Shown one piece after another: positions 1 through 6,903 of a stretch of 10,452 bases of DNA. Origin of the DNA: an uncultured Clostridium sp. (lineage in GTDB: Bacteria > Bacillota > Clostridia > Peptostreptococcales > Peptostreptococcaceae). The notes below the pieces were generated by a model. It saw only the letters and a program-made list of their open reading frames with translations, ran no database searches and was not told where the DNA came from. The stretch is from positions 1 to 10,452 of the forward strand of contig URRU01000056.1 in the NCBI GenBank assembly GCA_900550335.1, written 5' to 3'. How positions within the stretch are numbered: the stretch's first letter is position 1; each line of letters starts with the position of its first letter. Both the position numbers and the translations under genes were made by a program.

Positions 1-167
1 AGACTTTTCCCTGATCCACTCGAACCTACTACTGCAACAATTTCTCCTTCATTAATATCAAGTGATAATGAGTGAACAACTTCCAAACTTTCTTTTTTAA
101 AGAGTCCTTTATACATACTAAAAGATACAACTAGATCATCTACACTCAATATATTCTTTTTTGTCAT
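1..167 (-). CDS. ABC transporter ATP-binding protein, NikD/OppD type (5' part only)
   Basis: This is the N-terminal 55 codons of an ABC ATPase; the rest lies beyond the left edge. The ATG at 167 follows a Shine-Dalgarno AGGAGA, 12 nt after the stop of the permease gene, so it belongs to the same operon. The visible protein begins MTKKNILSVDDLVVSF, has a typical first strand of an ABC domain, and reaches a complete Walker A loop GSSGSGKS at residues 48-55. In this transporter class the ATPase hydrolyses ATP at the inner face of the membrane to drive import through NikBC. Whether a second ATPase (NikE/OppF type) follows cannot be seen. Class is firm from Walker A and context; substrate is not. 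Confidence 0.9.
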   Translation of the reverse strand, partial: MTKKNILSVDDLVVSFSMYKGLFKKESLEVVHSLSLDINEGEIVAVVGSSGSGKS

Positions 168-179
168 CTTAAACTCTCC

Positions 180-1013
180 TTATTCATTTCCACTTTCAGG
201 ATTCCAAAGTTTCTTTAAATTTTCCCCTATAACGTCAAATAATAGCACTGCTATTAAAAGCATCAATCCTGGGAATAATGCAAGCCACCATTTTCCTGTT
301 GAAATATGCTGCATAGCTTCTGATAAAATTACACCTATTGCAGGCATTTCGGCAGGCATACCGAATCCTAAGAATGTAACCGAAGCCTCATGCATGATTG
401 CATGTGGAAATAATAAAACTAGTCCTATTAAATAAGCTGGTATTACATGAGGAAGTATGTGCTGGAAGGCAACCTGTGATTTTGTTCTCCCCATTTTATA
501 AGCCGCTTTTACATATTGAGATGAACGAATCTGCATAACCTCAGATCTAACTATTCTCGTTAAAGATGGCCAATGTGTAAGAGCAACTGCAATAGTTACA
601 CCTTTTACTCCTTTTCCCATCATAAACGATATAAGCATTAATAAAACTAAGTGAGGTAATCCCATACATAAATCGACACACCAGTTTACAAATTTATCTA
701 CCCATCCGCCAAATACAGCAGATGCAATTCCTGCTACTAATGCTATGATTGAACTTACAATCGAAGCAAGCACACCTATGATTATACTGTTAGATAGACC
801 TTTTATAGTTCTGTGGAACATATCTCTCCCTATAAAATCAGTCCCAAAAGGATGTGCTAAACTAGGTGCTAAAAACTTATTTGCATAATTTGCCTCATAA
901 GTCCGTGGGCTCATAAATAATCCCCAAACAAATACACCTACTAGATATGTAACTGCAACAGCCATTAATATAACAACAAAAACTCTTCTATTAAATACTT
1001 TTTCTTTATTCAC
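180..1013 (-). CDS. nikC: ABC transporter permease, NikC/OppC type
   Basis: Inner-membrane permease subunit of an Opp/Dpp/Nik-type importer, about 277 residues, the usual length. Counted from an upstream ATG at 1019, it shows an N-terminal membrane segment (about 12-34), the family signature HPFGTDFIGRD (56-66), several further membrane spans, and the cytoplasmic EAA loop that docks to the ATPase (KAAYKMG to HILP, about 171-190). Start choice: the ATG at 1019 lies only one base after the Shine-Dalgarno GAGGTG (1021-1026), too close for initiation. The GTG at 1013 has a 7-nt spacing and is preferred; it overlaps the end of nikB by 8 nt, suggesting translational coupling. It pairs with NikB as the heterodimeric channel. 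The nikC label reflects similarity type; a peptide permease (OppC/DppC) is an alternative. Confidence 0.88.
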   Translation of the reverse strand: MNKEKVFNRRVFVVILMAVAVTYLVGVFVWGLFMSPRTYEANYANKFLAPSLAHPFGTDFIGRDMFHRTIKGLSNSIIIGVLASIVSSIIALVAGIASAVFGGWVDKFVNWCVDLCMGLPHLVLLMLISFMMGKGVKGVTIAVALTHWPSLTRIVRSEVMQIRSSQYVKAAYKMGRTKSQVAFQHILPHVIPAYLIGLVLLFPHAIMHEASVTFLGFGMPAEMPAIGVILSEAMQHISTGKWWLALFPGLMLLIAVLLFDVIGENLKKLWNPESGNE

Positions 1014-1989
1014 GAGCATCCACCTCTCTTATTCTAGGGTCAAATACTCCATAAAGAATATTTGCTATTAAGTTTCCTACAAATACAAATATTGCACTAA
1101 AAACTGAAATACCTAATAGAAGTGGAACATCTCCATTTAATGCTGCAGCAGTTATTGCAGTTCCTATTCCAGGATATGCGAATACTGTCTCAGCAAGTGC
1201 CATTCCTCCAAATAATTCACTAAATGAAGCAAACTGCACTGTTATCGCAGGTAGCGATACGTTTCTTAAAATATGTCTTGTTATAAGCTGTTTTCTGTTT
1301 TCTCCTCTAGTTTTTGCATATAATATAAAATCACTATTCATTATTTCTATAACTTTTTGTCTTGTATATAAAACAACTTCACTAATACTTACTATTGTAA
1401 GTGTAAGCACAGGAAGAATTAAATGATGAATCTTATCCGCCAACGTTACCTCCGATGCCAGTTTACCAGCAGGTACCGCCATTCCAAGAGGGAACCATCC
1501 CAATTTAACCGCAAATATAGATACGACTATAAGCCCTATCCAAAATACCGGCGCGGATTTTACCACCAGACAAAACGTCTTAACTATCCTATCAAAAATA
1601 CTACCATCTATAATTCCGCATATTACTCCCAAAATAAATCCTATTATTCCAGAAAGAAGCCACGAAATAGCCATAAGAACTATTGAATAAGAAAACCTAG
1701 TTTTTATTACTTCAGAAACTGGTTTTTTGTAGGTAATTGACATACCTAAATCTCCCTTAAGAGCATGTTCACCCCACGTAATAAAACGCTGAGAAGGTGG
1801 GGCATTTAAGTCCCACTCCTCAGCAATTTCCTGTTTAGCTTCTTCTGAGATAGTTGTATTAGTTCCTACATATGAAACTAATGGATCTATAGGAGATTTT
1901 ATTATTAATAAAAATGCTATTATACTAACTGCTACTAAAAGCAGTACCATTCTCAGGCATTCTCCTAATATTTTTCTCCAACTCTTCAT
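1006..1989 (-). CDS. nikB: ABC transporter permease, NikB/OppB type
   Basis: Inner-membrane permease partner of NikC, 327 residues, normal for the family. Visible marks: N-terminal membrane segment (about 13-31), the extracytoplasmic motif GDLGMSITYKKPVSEVI (79-95), four to five further hydrophobic spans, the EAA loop YAKTRGENRKQL to HILRNVSLP (about 224-247), and the conserved ETVFAYPGIG (267-276) before the last spans. The start ATG at 1989 has a Shine-Dalgarno GGAGATAG 6-7 nt upstream, inside the 14-nt gap after the binding-protein gene. Its end overlaps the start of nikC. It forms the translocation path for whatever the lipoprotein delivers. Nickel versus oligopeptide cannot be settled from the permease sequence alone. 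Confidence 0.9.
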   Translation of the reverse strand: MKSWRKILGECLRMVLLLVAVSIIAFLLIIKSPIDPLVSYVGTNTTISEEAKQEIAEEWDLNAPPSQRFITWGEHALKGDLGMSITYKKPVSEVIKTRFSYSIVLMAISWLLSGIIGFILGVICGIIDGSIFDRIVKTFCLVVKSAPVFWIGLIVVSIFAVKLGWFPLGMAVPAGKLASEVTLADKIHHLILPVLTLTIVSISEVVLYTRQKVIEIMNSDFILYAKTRGENRKQLITRHILRNVSLPAITVQFASFSELFGGMALAETVFAYPGIGTAITAAALNGDVPLLLGISVFSAIFVFVGNLIANILYGVFDPRIREVDARE

Positions 1990-2003
1990 AATCTATCTCC
2001 GTA

Positions 2004-3602
2004 TTATTTTAATTTCCAATCTGCTATATTACATACAATTGGTGTTCCGTGTCCATGAGGATGAGGAATCTGTGTATCTTTTGATATGTCTAATTTATCT
2101 GATACAAAGTAGCAGTGTTCTATATTCACTAAGAATAAGTTAGAATGATCTTTATCTGCTAATCCCTGAACTTCTTTCCATGCTGCTATTGCATCTTCCT
2201 GAGAATTTGCATTTATAGCTTCTTTTATTTTCGCATCTACTTCTGGATTGTTGTAACCAACAACATTATCATATCCTCCAGATAAGAATAATTCTGAATT
2301 ATATAATGAAGATAAAACTGTTGGTGAATACTGTCCCCAACCCCATAAGATTGCTGAAGTATTCTGTAATGTTAATATTTCATCCCAAGTAGCTGTTTTT
2401 ACTGGTATATCTATACCAAGTTCTTTTGCATTTTCAGCAAGTGCTACACATAAATTGTATCTATCTGTTTCTCCTGCTGATGCATATAAATCAAATGTAC
2501 ATTTCTGTCCGTCTTTTTCACGAATTCCACTTTCAGTTTCTTTCCATCCGGCTTCATCTAAAAGTTTTTTAGCTTCATCTACTTTATTATCTTCGTAGTT
2601 ATCTGTACTAGCCCAAACAAGGTTATCTGTAAAGTTTACTGCAGGCTGTCCTATTCCGTTTGAAGCATTTTCTATTATTTTTTTACGATCTATACCTATC
2701 GCAAGCGCTTTTCTAACTGCTGGATCTGATGTTACATTGTTACCAACTTTTACCATTTCTCCACTTGGACTCTTAACTTCGCTAACAGGTCTAACAGGAA
2801 GTCCTACATTACGAACGTCCATAGTTTCTAATTTTTCTATTTTCATACCTGGAATTTCTTCATTAGCGTAATTTGTTCCAACCATTGCAACATCTAATTC
2901 TCCAGCTTTAGCTGATGAAAAGGCTGCGTCTTCTTCCATATTAACTATTGTAACTTTCTTTATTTCTGGAGCTTTTCCAAAATAGTTTTCATTTGCTTCT
3001 AGTATTATCTGCTGACTTGCATCATACTGAGCTACTTTATACGCACCAGTTCCTATTGGCTGAGTGTCGAATGTTTTGCTATCATAAGCATCTGAAGGAA
3101 CTATTCCTAACTGAGCTGTTGTATCTAAGAATGGTGAATATGGTTCTTTTAATTTAAATTCTACTGTATCCTTATCCACTTCTTTTACAGACTCTAAATA
3201 TGTTAAGTCAACGTTTTCATTGTGAGCCTGATTTTCTTTTACAGTATTGTATGTAAATACAACATCCTCTGCATTCATGTCGCTTCCATCACTAAATTTA
3301 ACACCATCATTTAAATCAAATGTGTATGTTAAAGCATCATCACTTACTTTCCACTCTTTTGCTAAGTCCCCTACGTACTTAGAATCACTATTTACCTTTA
3401 ATAGTGCGTTATTTGTAAATGGATATCCGTTTGACATCCCACCCTTTATTGGGTCTAAACTATCATCAAATATTGATGATCCAATATAAATTTTTATTCC
3501 GTCTTCTGGATTTGAATTACTCGCTTCTTTTTTCCCACAACCTACAAGTAGCATTGGTAATACCATAGCTGTAGATACTAAACTTACAATTTTTTTGTTC
3601 AT
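2004..3602 (-). CDS. nikA: Solute-binding lipoprotein, SBP family 5 (nickel/peptide type)
   Basis: Extracytoplasmic receptor for the NikBC importer, 532 residues from the chosen ATG at 3602. A Shine-Dalgarno GAGGA lies about 7 nt before it; an in-frame ATG at 3620 lacks one. Residues 1-22 form a lipoprotein signal (MNKK, hydrophobic core, lipobox LVGC), so Cys22 should be lipidated and anchor the protein outside the membrane. The mature part has the family-5 pattern: a WKVSDDALTYTFDLNDGVKFSDG strand region, a YGNP-like inner lobe, DPAVRKALAIGIDR, and EAKKLLDEAGWK. The C-terminus carries alternating histidines, HPHGHG (His514, 516, 518), possibly a metal or metal-chelate site, which favours nickel or another metal over plain peptide. 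It is the first gene of nikABCD, and the DUF3842 gene lies 190 nt upstream. Substrate is an inference; the family call is secure. Confidence 0.85.
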   Translation of the reverse strand: MNKKIVSLVSTAMVLPMLLVGCGKKEASNSNPEDGIKIYIGSSIFDDSLDPIKGGMSNGYPFTNNALLKVNSDSKYVGDLAKEWKVSDDALTYTFDLNDGVKFSDGSDMNAEDVVFTYNTVKENQAHNENVDLTYLESVKEVDKDTVEFKLKEPYSPFLDTTAQLGIVPSDAYDSKTFDTQPIGTGAYKVAQYDASQQIILEANENYFGKAPEIKKVTIVNMEEDAAFSSAKAGELDVAMVGTNYANEEIPGMKIEKLETMDVRNVGLPVRPVSEVKSPSGEMVKVGNNVTSDPAVRKALAIGIDRKKIIENASNGIGQPAVNFTDNLVWASTDNYEDNKVDEAKKLLDEAGWKETESGIREKDGQKCTFDLYASAGETDRYNLCVALAENAKELGIDIPVKTATWDEILTLQNTSAILWGWGQYSPTVLSSLYNSELFLSGGYDNVVGYNNPEVDAKIKEAINANSQEDAIAAWKEVQGLADKDHSNLFLVNIEHCYFVSDKLDISKDTQIPHPHGHGTPIVCNIADWKLK

Positions 3603-3735
3603 ATTAGTCCTCATTTCCACTAAAAAAGCATATCTTTTATTCTACTGAATTTACTCATACCTTCTGGTACTTTTTATTTATATAGATGTCTAAATATGCC
3701 TTAGTTATTAATAGTATATAATTTTTTATTATTTC

Positions 3736-3752
3736 TTATACTTCCTGTATAA
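3736..3752. promoter_or_regulatory. Inverted repeat upstream of nikA, possible operator
   Basis: TTATAC-TTCCT-GTATAA is a perfect 6-bp inverted repeat with a 5-nt centre in the spacer between the DUF3842 gene and nikA. On the minus strand a TATACT (3713-3718) lies 17 nt downstream, so the repeat's right half would sit at the -35 position of that weak promoter, a usual place for a repressor or activator site. It is not the E. coli NikR operator (GTATGA-N16-TCATAC). The regulator is unknown, and short AT-rich palindromes arise easily by chance in such DNA. Confidence 0.3.
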
Positions 3753-3792
3753 ATTGTAAGCTTCTTGCTACTTTTTTAAATACTTCTAGTAA

Positions 3793-4197
3793 TTATAAAT
3801 ATGATTTAAGTTCATTGATTGTTTCTGAAATGAACTCATTCATCCTTTTATTTTCCACTCCAACAATTATATTGTTGCAATGGTTCATAGGTATAAGTAG
3901 TTTTTTAGCTAGACTCTGGCCAACTGCAACTGCCATTTTTGGTGTTATTTCACCGTACATAGAATCTGCTATAACTATACCTACTGGTCCTATTATAATA
4001 TCTGCTTTTCTACAAGCAACAACAACTGCATTTTCTCCTGTAGCTGCATTTGTTGCTCCTGCTTTTAACATATTTGTTGTTGCAACTGAATTTGTTCCAA
4101 CAGCAGTTATATTTGCATTTTTAAAATTTTTATTTATTTCTATTATTAATTGTTTTCCTATGCCGCCACCCTGTGCATCTATAATTAGTATCTCCAT
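3793..4197 (-). CDS. DUF3842 family protein
   Basis: A 134-residue soluble protein that I recognise as DUF3842, a clostridial family of unknown biochemical role. It opens with a Rossmann-like strand and glycine loop, MEILIIDAQGGGIGKQL, followed by AVGTNSVAT, MLKAGATNAATGENAVV, KADIIIGPVGIVIADSMYGEITPKMA and LIPMNHCNNIIVG, all with the alternating strand/loop look of a nucleotide- or cofactor-binding alpha/beta fold. There is no signal peptide or membrane segment, so it is cytoplasmic. Start ATG at 4197 has GAGG 9 nt upstream. It lies just upstream of the importer genes on the same strand with no clear terminator between, so it may be co-transcribed and linked to metal handling. That link is inference from position. 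Confidence 0.82.
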   Translation of the reverse strand: MEILIIDAQGGGIGKQLIIEINKNFKNANITAVGTNSVATTNMLKAGATNAATGENAVVVACRKADIIIGPVGIVIADSMYGEITPKMAVAVGQSLAKKLLIPMNHCNNIIVGVENKRMNEFISETINELKSYL

Positions 4198-4291
4198 ATC
4201 ATTTCCTCACTTTATTATAAATTTTCTTATTTTAGGATAGCAGAGTTTTTTTATACTTACAAGTTATATTGATATACAATCTTAAATAAAT

Positions 4292-4323
4292 TATATCGGC
4301 GGTAAAATTTTACCGCCGATATA
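4292..4323 (-). terminator. Perfect 32-bp palindrome, likely terminator of the cyclodeaminase-permease unit
   Basis: A perfect palindrome with 16-bp arms (core CGGCGGTAAAA / TTTTACCGCCG), which is GC-rich against its surroundings. It lies about 38 nt past the stop of the EamA gene on the minus strand and is followed there by ATTTATTT, a modest U tract. A rho-independent terminator is the simplest reading. It also lies upstream of the DUF3842 gene, so an operator role is possible, and because it is symmetric it could act in both directions. Confidence 0.65.
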
Positions 4324-4360
4324 TTATAATCAATACATTAAAATTTCACTTTTATTTAAT

Positions 4361-5242
4361 TTATTCAGCTACTTTTTTCTTTTTTAGGAATGATAACTGT
4401 GTTTCAGCTATTATTATAGCTAAGAACATTAGTGTGAATCCTAATATTGACTGAGGAGTAAATGTTTCACCGAAGAACACTGCTCCGAATACTAGTCCGA
4501 ATATGTTTTCGAAACTTAATATTATAGAAACACTTGTTGGATCTTCTGTTTTCTGTGCAATTGTCTGTAATAAGAAACATATACCAGAACAAACAACACC
4601 AAGATATAATACTCCACCAACAGCTGCTGCATTCCACTGTATAGCAAATGGATCTTCCATAGTTAATGTGAATACCCATGCTAGAACAGCACATACAACG
4701 AATTCTAATATAGTTATTAGAACTGGGTCTTTGTCTTTACCCCATTTAGCTATAGCTATTATCTGTGCAGCCCAGAATACTGAACTTGCTATAGATATAC
4801 TATCTCCGTAGCTTATGCTGAAGCTTCCTACTAGAGAAACTAGTATTATACCTACCGCACACATTACAGCTGCTATTATGTGATAAATCTTAGGTCTTTC
4901 TTTTAATATTATCCATCCTAAGAATGGTACGAATACACAGTATGCTGATGATAAGAAGTGACTCTTACCAGGCATTTCAAGCATAACACCTAAAGTCTGT
5001 GTAAAGTATGCCATGAATAGACATACCCCTATAAGTATCCCACTTTTTATATATTCTTTATCAATTTGTTTTAATCTCTTTATATTTACTATTCCTAAAA
5101 CTAAAGCTGCGATTGTAAAACGCCAAGCAAGAAGAGATCCTGCTGGTAGTATATCAGTAGAACCTTTGATAACAACCATTGAACTACCCCAAGCAACAGC
5201 TACGAATAGCAAAGCTAATTTTCCGAATACACCTTTTTTCAT
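4361..5242 (-). CDS. EamA/DMT-superfamily permease
   Basis: A polytopic inner-membrane protein of 293 residues, the standard length for ten-helix drug/metabolite transporters with two EamA repeats (about 8-138 and 145-283). The opening LLFVAVAWGSSMVVIKGSTD followed by LLAWRF is the classic EamA first-repeat signature; the second repeat ends with EDPTSVSIILSFENIFGLVFGAVFFGE. The C-terminus is a basic tail (FLKKKKVAE), expected inside the cell. Start ATG at 5242 has GGAGAAG 6 nt upstream. It is the second gene of a two-gene unit, 46 nt after an ornithine cyclodeaminase-like gene, so an amino acid such as proline or ornithine is a reasonable guess for its substrate. Family members move many small metabolites, usually outward, and the sequence alone does not fix the substrate. 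Confidence 0.88.
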   Translation of the reverse strand: MKKGVFGKLALLFVAVAWGSSMVVIKGSTDILPAGSLLAWRFTIAALVLGIVNIKRLKQIDKEYIKSGILIGVCLFMAYFTQTLGVMLEMPGKSHFLSSAYCVFVPFLGWIILKERPKIYHIIAAVMCAVGIILVSLVGSFSISYGDSISIASSVFWAAQIIAIAKWGKDKDPVLITILEFVVCAVLAWVFTLTMEDPFAIQWNAAAVGGVLYLGVVCSGICFLLQTIAQKTEDPTSVSIILSFENIFGLVFGAVFFGETFTPQSILGFTLMFLAIIIAETQLSFLKKKKVAE

Positions 5243-5288
5243 AACAGCTTCTCCAATTTCGTATTATTTTTTGAACTAGTCAAACTAA

Positions 5289-6395
5289 TTATTTCATTAA
5301 GTCAAGTCCTTTAGCAACACGAGTTATAAAGTCCTGAACGTTTGTTACCATTGTTGTTGCAGCTAAACTACCTCTATCAAGAAGTTTATTAACAACGAAT
5401 TCATCTGCATCTATTGTGTATAGATATACTGGACGTATAGTTCCATCTTCTAATACACGGAATGAAGGAGTCATATTACCTACTGCTATTGTATGTAACA
5501 TTGTAGCTAGACATATAACTGTTGTAGCATCTTTTACTATTGCTCTCATTGCATTTGCTGCTTCATAAACATTTCCATAAACTTCTGGAAGTGGTCCGTC
5601 ATCACGTATAGAACCAGCAAGTACTATTGGTACATTGTTGTTTACACAACTACATATAATTCCGTCATTTAAGTCATAATCTTTCATGAACTGTGGTATA
5701 GATCCACTTCTTCTTACTTTGTTAAGTACGTCTAAGTGGTTGTAATGTCCATTAGGCTGAGACTGCTGAGTATATATATCCTGTCCTAAAGCAGTGTGTA
5801 ATAAAGCACCTTCTAAGTCGTGAGTTGCTAATGCATTACCTGCTAATAGTCCATGAGCATACCCGTTTTCAACTAATGCCTGCATTGCTGCTCTTGCATT
5901 AGCATCGAATGCGAATGCTGGTCCCATAACCCAAACTATTTTTCCACCATGTTCTTTTTCATATTTTAATAATTCAAATAATTTGTCATAATCTCTAGCG
6001 TATGATGTTTCACGGCTTCTTCCCTGACGGAATACGAACTGGTCGTCTAATCCTTCAGTTGGTTCTTCAAATCCGTGACAGTACATGTAGCAACCTTCTT
6101 CACATCTTTCAGTTCTACCAAGCATTACTTTGTCGCCTTTTTTAATGTTTCTTGATTCTACAACTGCTAATGTTCCATCATCTTTAAGAACTACACAAGA
6201 GTCCATACGGCTTTCTTCTGCAAGTTTCCATTCTCCATCTATTTTAAAATATTCTGGGTACATAGATGTACTGTGATAGTAATCTGGAAGTACTCCATCT
6301 TTTTCCGCTTCTTCATATTTAGCATTCGGTGCATTTACAAACATTTCTTCTGAAAAGTCTGGATGTCTATATTTTGGCATTTCAAAAACTGACAT
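5289..6395 (-). CDS. Ornithine cyclodeaminase-like protein (COG1915/TIGR00300, LOR/SDH conserved domain)
   Basis: A 368-residue cytoplasmic protein matching the conserved domain shared by archaeal-type ornithine cyclodeaminase and the C-terminal half of cyanobacterial AgrE/ArgZ, which use NAD to turn ornithine into proline and ammonia. Visible blocks: PDYYHSTSMYPEYFKIDGEW (37-56), MDSCVV (64-69), the KKGDKVMLG turn (85-93), GGKIVWVMGPAF (150-161), GNALATHDLEGALLHTALGQD (186-206), GSIRDDGPLPEVYG (261-274), ATMLHTIAVGNM (297-308), and IDADEFVVNKLLDRGS (328-343). The usual N-terminal SDH_N domain seems absent, replaced by about 35 unfamiliar residues, and a Cys cluster C98-X3-C102-X3-C106 is present. 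Start: the ATG at 6395 has a near-perfect Shine-Dalgarno AGGAGGAA; an in-frame ATG 60 nt upstream lacks one. First gene of a unit with the EamA permease. Activity on ornithine is inferred from the family. Confidence 0.8.
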   Translation of the reverse strand: MSVFEMPKYRHPDFSEEMFVNAPNAKYEEAEKDGVLPDYYHSTSMYPEYFKIDGEWKLAEESRMDSCVVLKDDGTLAVVESRNIKKGDKVMLGRTERCEEGCYMYCHGFEEPTEGLDDQFVFRQGRSRETSYARDYDKLFELLKYEKEHGGKIVWVMGPAFAFDANARAAMQALVENGYAHGLLAGNALATHDLEGALLHTALGQDIYTQQSQPNGHYNHLDVLNKVRRSGSIPQFMKDYDLNDGIICSCVNNNVPIVLAGSIRDDGPLPEVYGNVYEAANAMRAIVKDATTVICLATMLHTIAVGNMTPSFRVLEDGTIRPVYLYTIDADEFVVNKLLDRGSLAATTMVTNVQDFITRVAKGLDLMK

Positions 6396-6443
6396 AATAG
6401 TTCCTCCTTGAATTTTTTTATACAGGCCTGTTTCTTTGTCTAT

Positions 6444-6472
6444 AATATAACACATTTAGCATTTAGTGTAAA
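6444..6472 (-). promoter_or_regulatory. Sigma-A-type promoter of the cyclodeaminase-permease unit
   Basis: On the minus strand, TTTACA (6467-6472), a 17-nt spacer, then TATATT (6444-6449), each one to two bases from consensus. It would give a leader of roughly 40 nt before the ATG at 6395. The spacer contains a direct repeat CTAAATG-CTAAATG, which could be a binding site or chance. Confidence 0.6.
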
Positions 6473-6483
6473 GCTTTTCAACG

Positions 6484-6498
6484 TATTTTCCGAAACTT
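6484..6498. promoter_or_regulatory. CodY-like box upstream of the cyclodeaminase promoter
   Basis: TATTTTCCGAAACTT matches 12 of 15 positions of the CodY consensus AATTTTCWGAAAATT, counted by eye. It ends 12 nt upstream of the -35 hexamer. CodY senses branched-chain amino acids and GTP in low-GC Gram-positives and controls amino acid genes, so a site here fits the enzyme's role. Matches of this quality also occur by chance in AT-rich DNA. Confidence 0.4.
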
Positions 6499-6847
6499 TT
6501 TTTTCATCATATATTTTATTTCCACTTATTTTTTCACTTTTTACTATTTTCTATCGTATTCTTTTATACATTAAGCATTATTATCGTTTTTCTAATTTAT
6601 CATCGATAATTTTAGTTTATTGTTATTGATATTTTTTTGAAATTCTAATAGTGTGTACTTTTTGTTATATTATGCACAATTTTTGTTTATTTTAATTGTA
6701 TTTATTATTACTTTTTACTATGTAGACTTTAAATTATTAAGTGTTTTTAGGGTTATTTTTTTCATGTTTTGGTTTGTCCTGTTCTTGATATTTCTTTTTA
6801 GTTTTTTATTTTCAAAAGGTGACAATTTTTTATTCTGTAATTTTTCC
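6499..6847. other. T-rich intergenic stretch without a supported gene
   Basis: About 350 nt between the cyclodeaminase promoter region and the ssrA terminator, extremely T-rich on the plus strand. It contains open frames such as 6653-6868 that would encode strings of Phe, Leu and Ile, but these have no Shine-Dalgarno site and look like a by-product of base composition. The only structure seen is ATTATCG / CGATAAT (6580-6586 and 6604-6610) with a 17-nt loop. No RNA gene or riboswitch was recognised. Confidence 0.6.
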
Positions 6848-6881
6848 AATAAAAAAATACTGACCTAAAAGATCAGTATTT
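6848..6881 (-). terminator. Rho-independent terminator of ssrA
   Basis: On the minus strand an 11-bp stem (AAATACTGATC with GGTCAGTATTT, one G-U pair) encloses the loop TTTTA and is followed by seven T residues. It lies 22 nt beyond the CCA end of the tmRNA, in the right orientation to end its transcription before the cyclodeaminase promoter. Confidence 0.88.
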
Positions 6882-6903
6882 CTAATGTTTCCACATTTTT
6901 AAT

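Noticed and set aside
3603..3792. NikR operator before nikA
   Set aside because: A single GTATGA half-site (3655-3660) exists, but no TCATAC partner at the required distance.
4214..4219. TATAAT as -10 for the DUF3842 gene
   Set aside because: It would start the transcript inside the ribosome-binding site, and the -35 is poor.
6408..6629. Plus-strand open frame of 73 codons overlapping the cyclodeaminase start and promoter
   Set aside because: Opposes a well supported gene and promoter, has no ribosome site and no recognisable domain.
6653..6868. Plus-strand open frame encoding a 71-residue hydrophobic peptide
   Set aside because: No Shine-Dalgarno site, runs into the ssrA terminator, and its Phe/Leu/Ile content follows directly from T-rich DNA.
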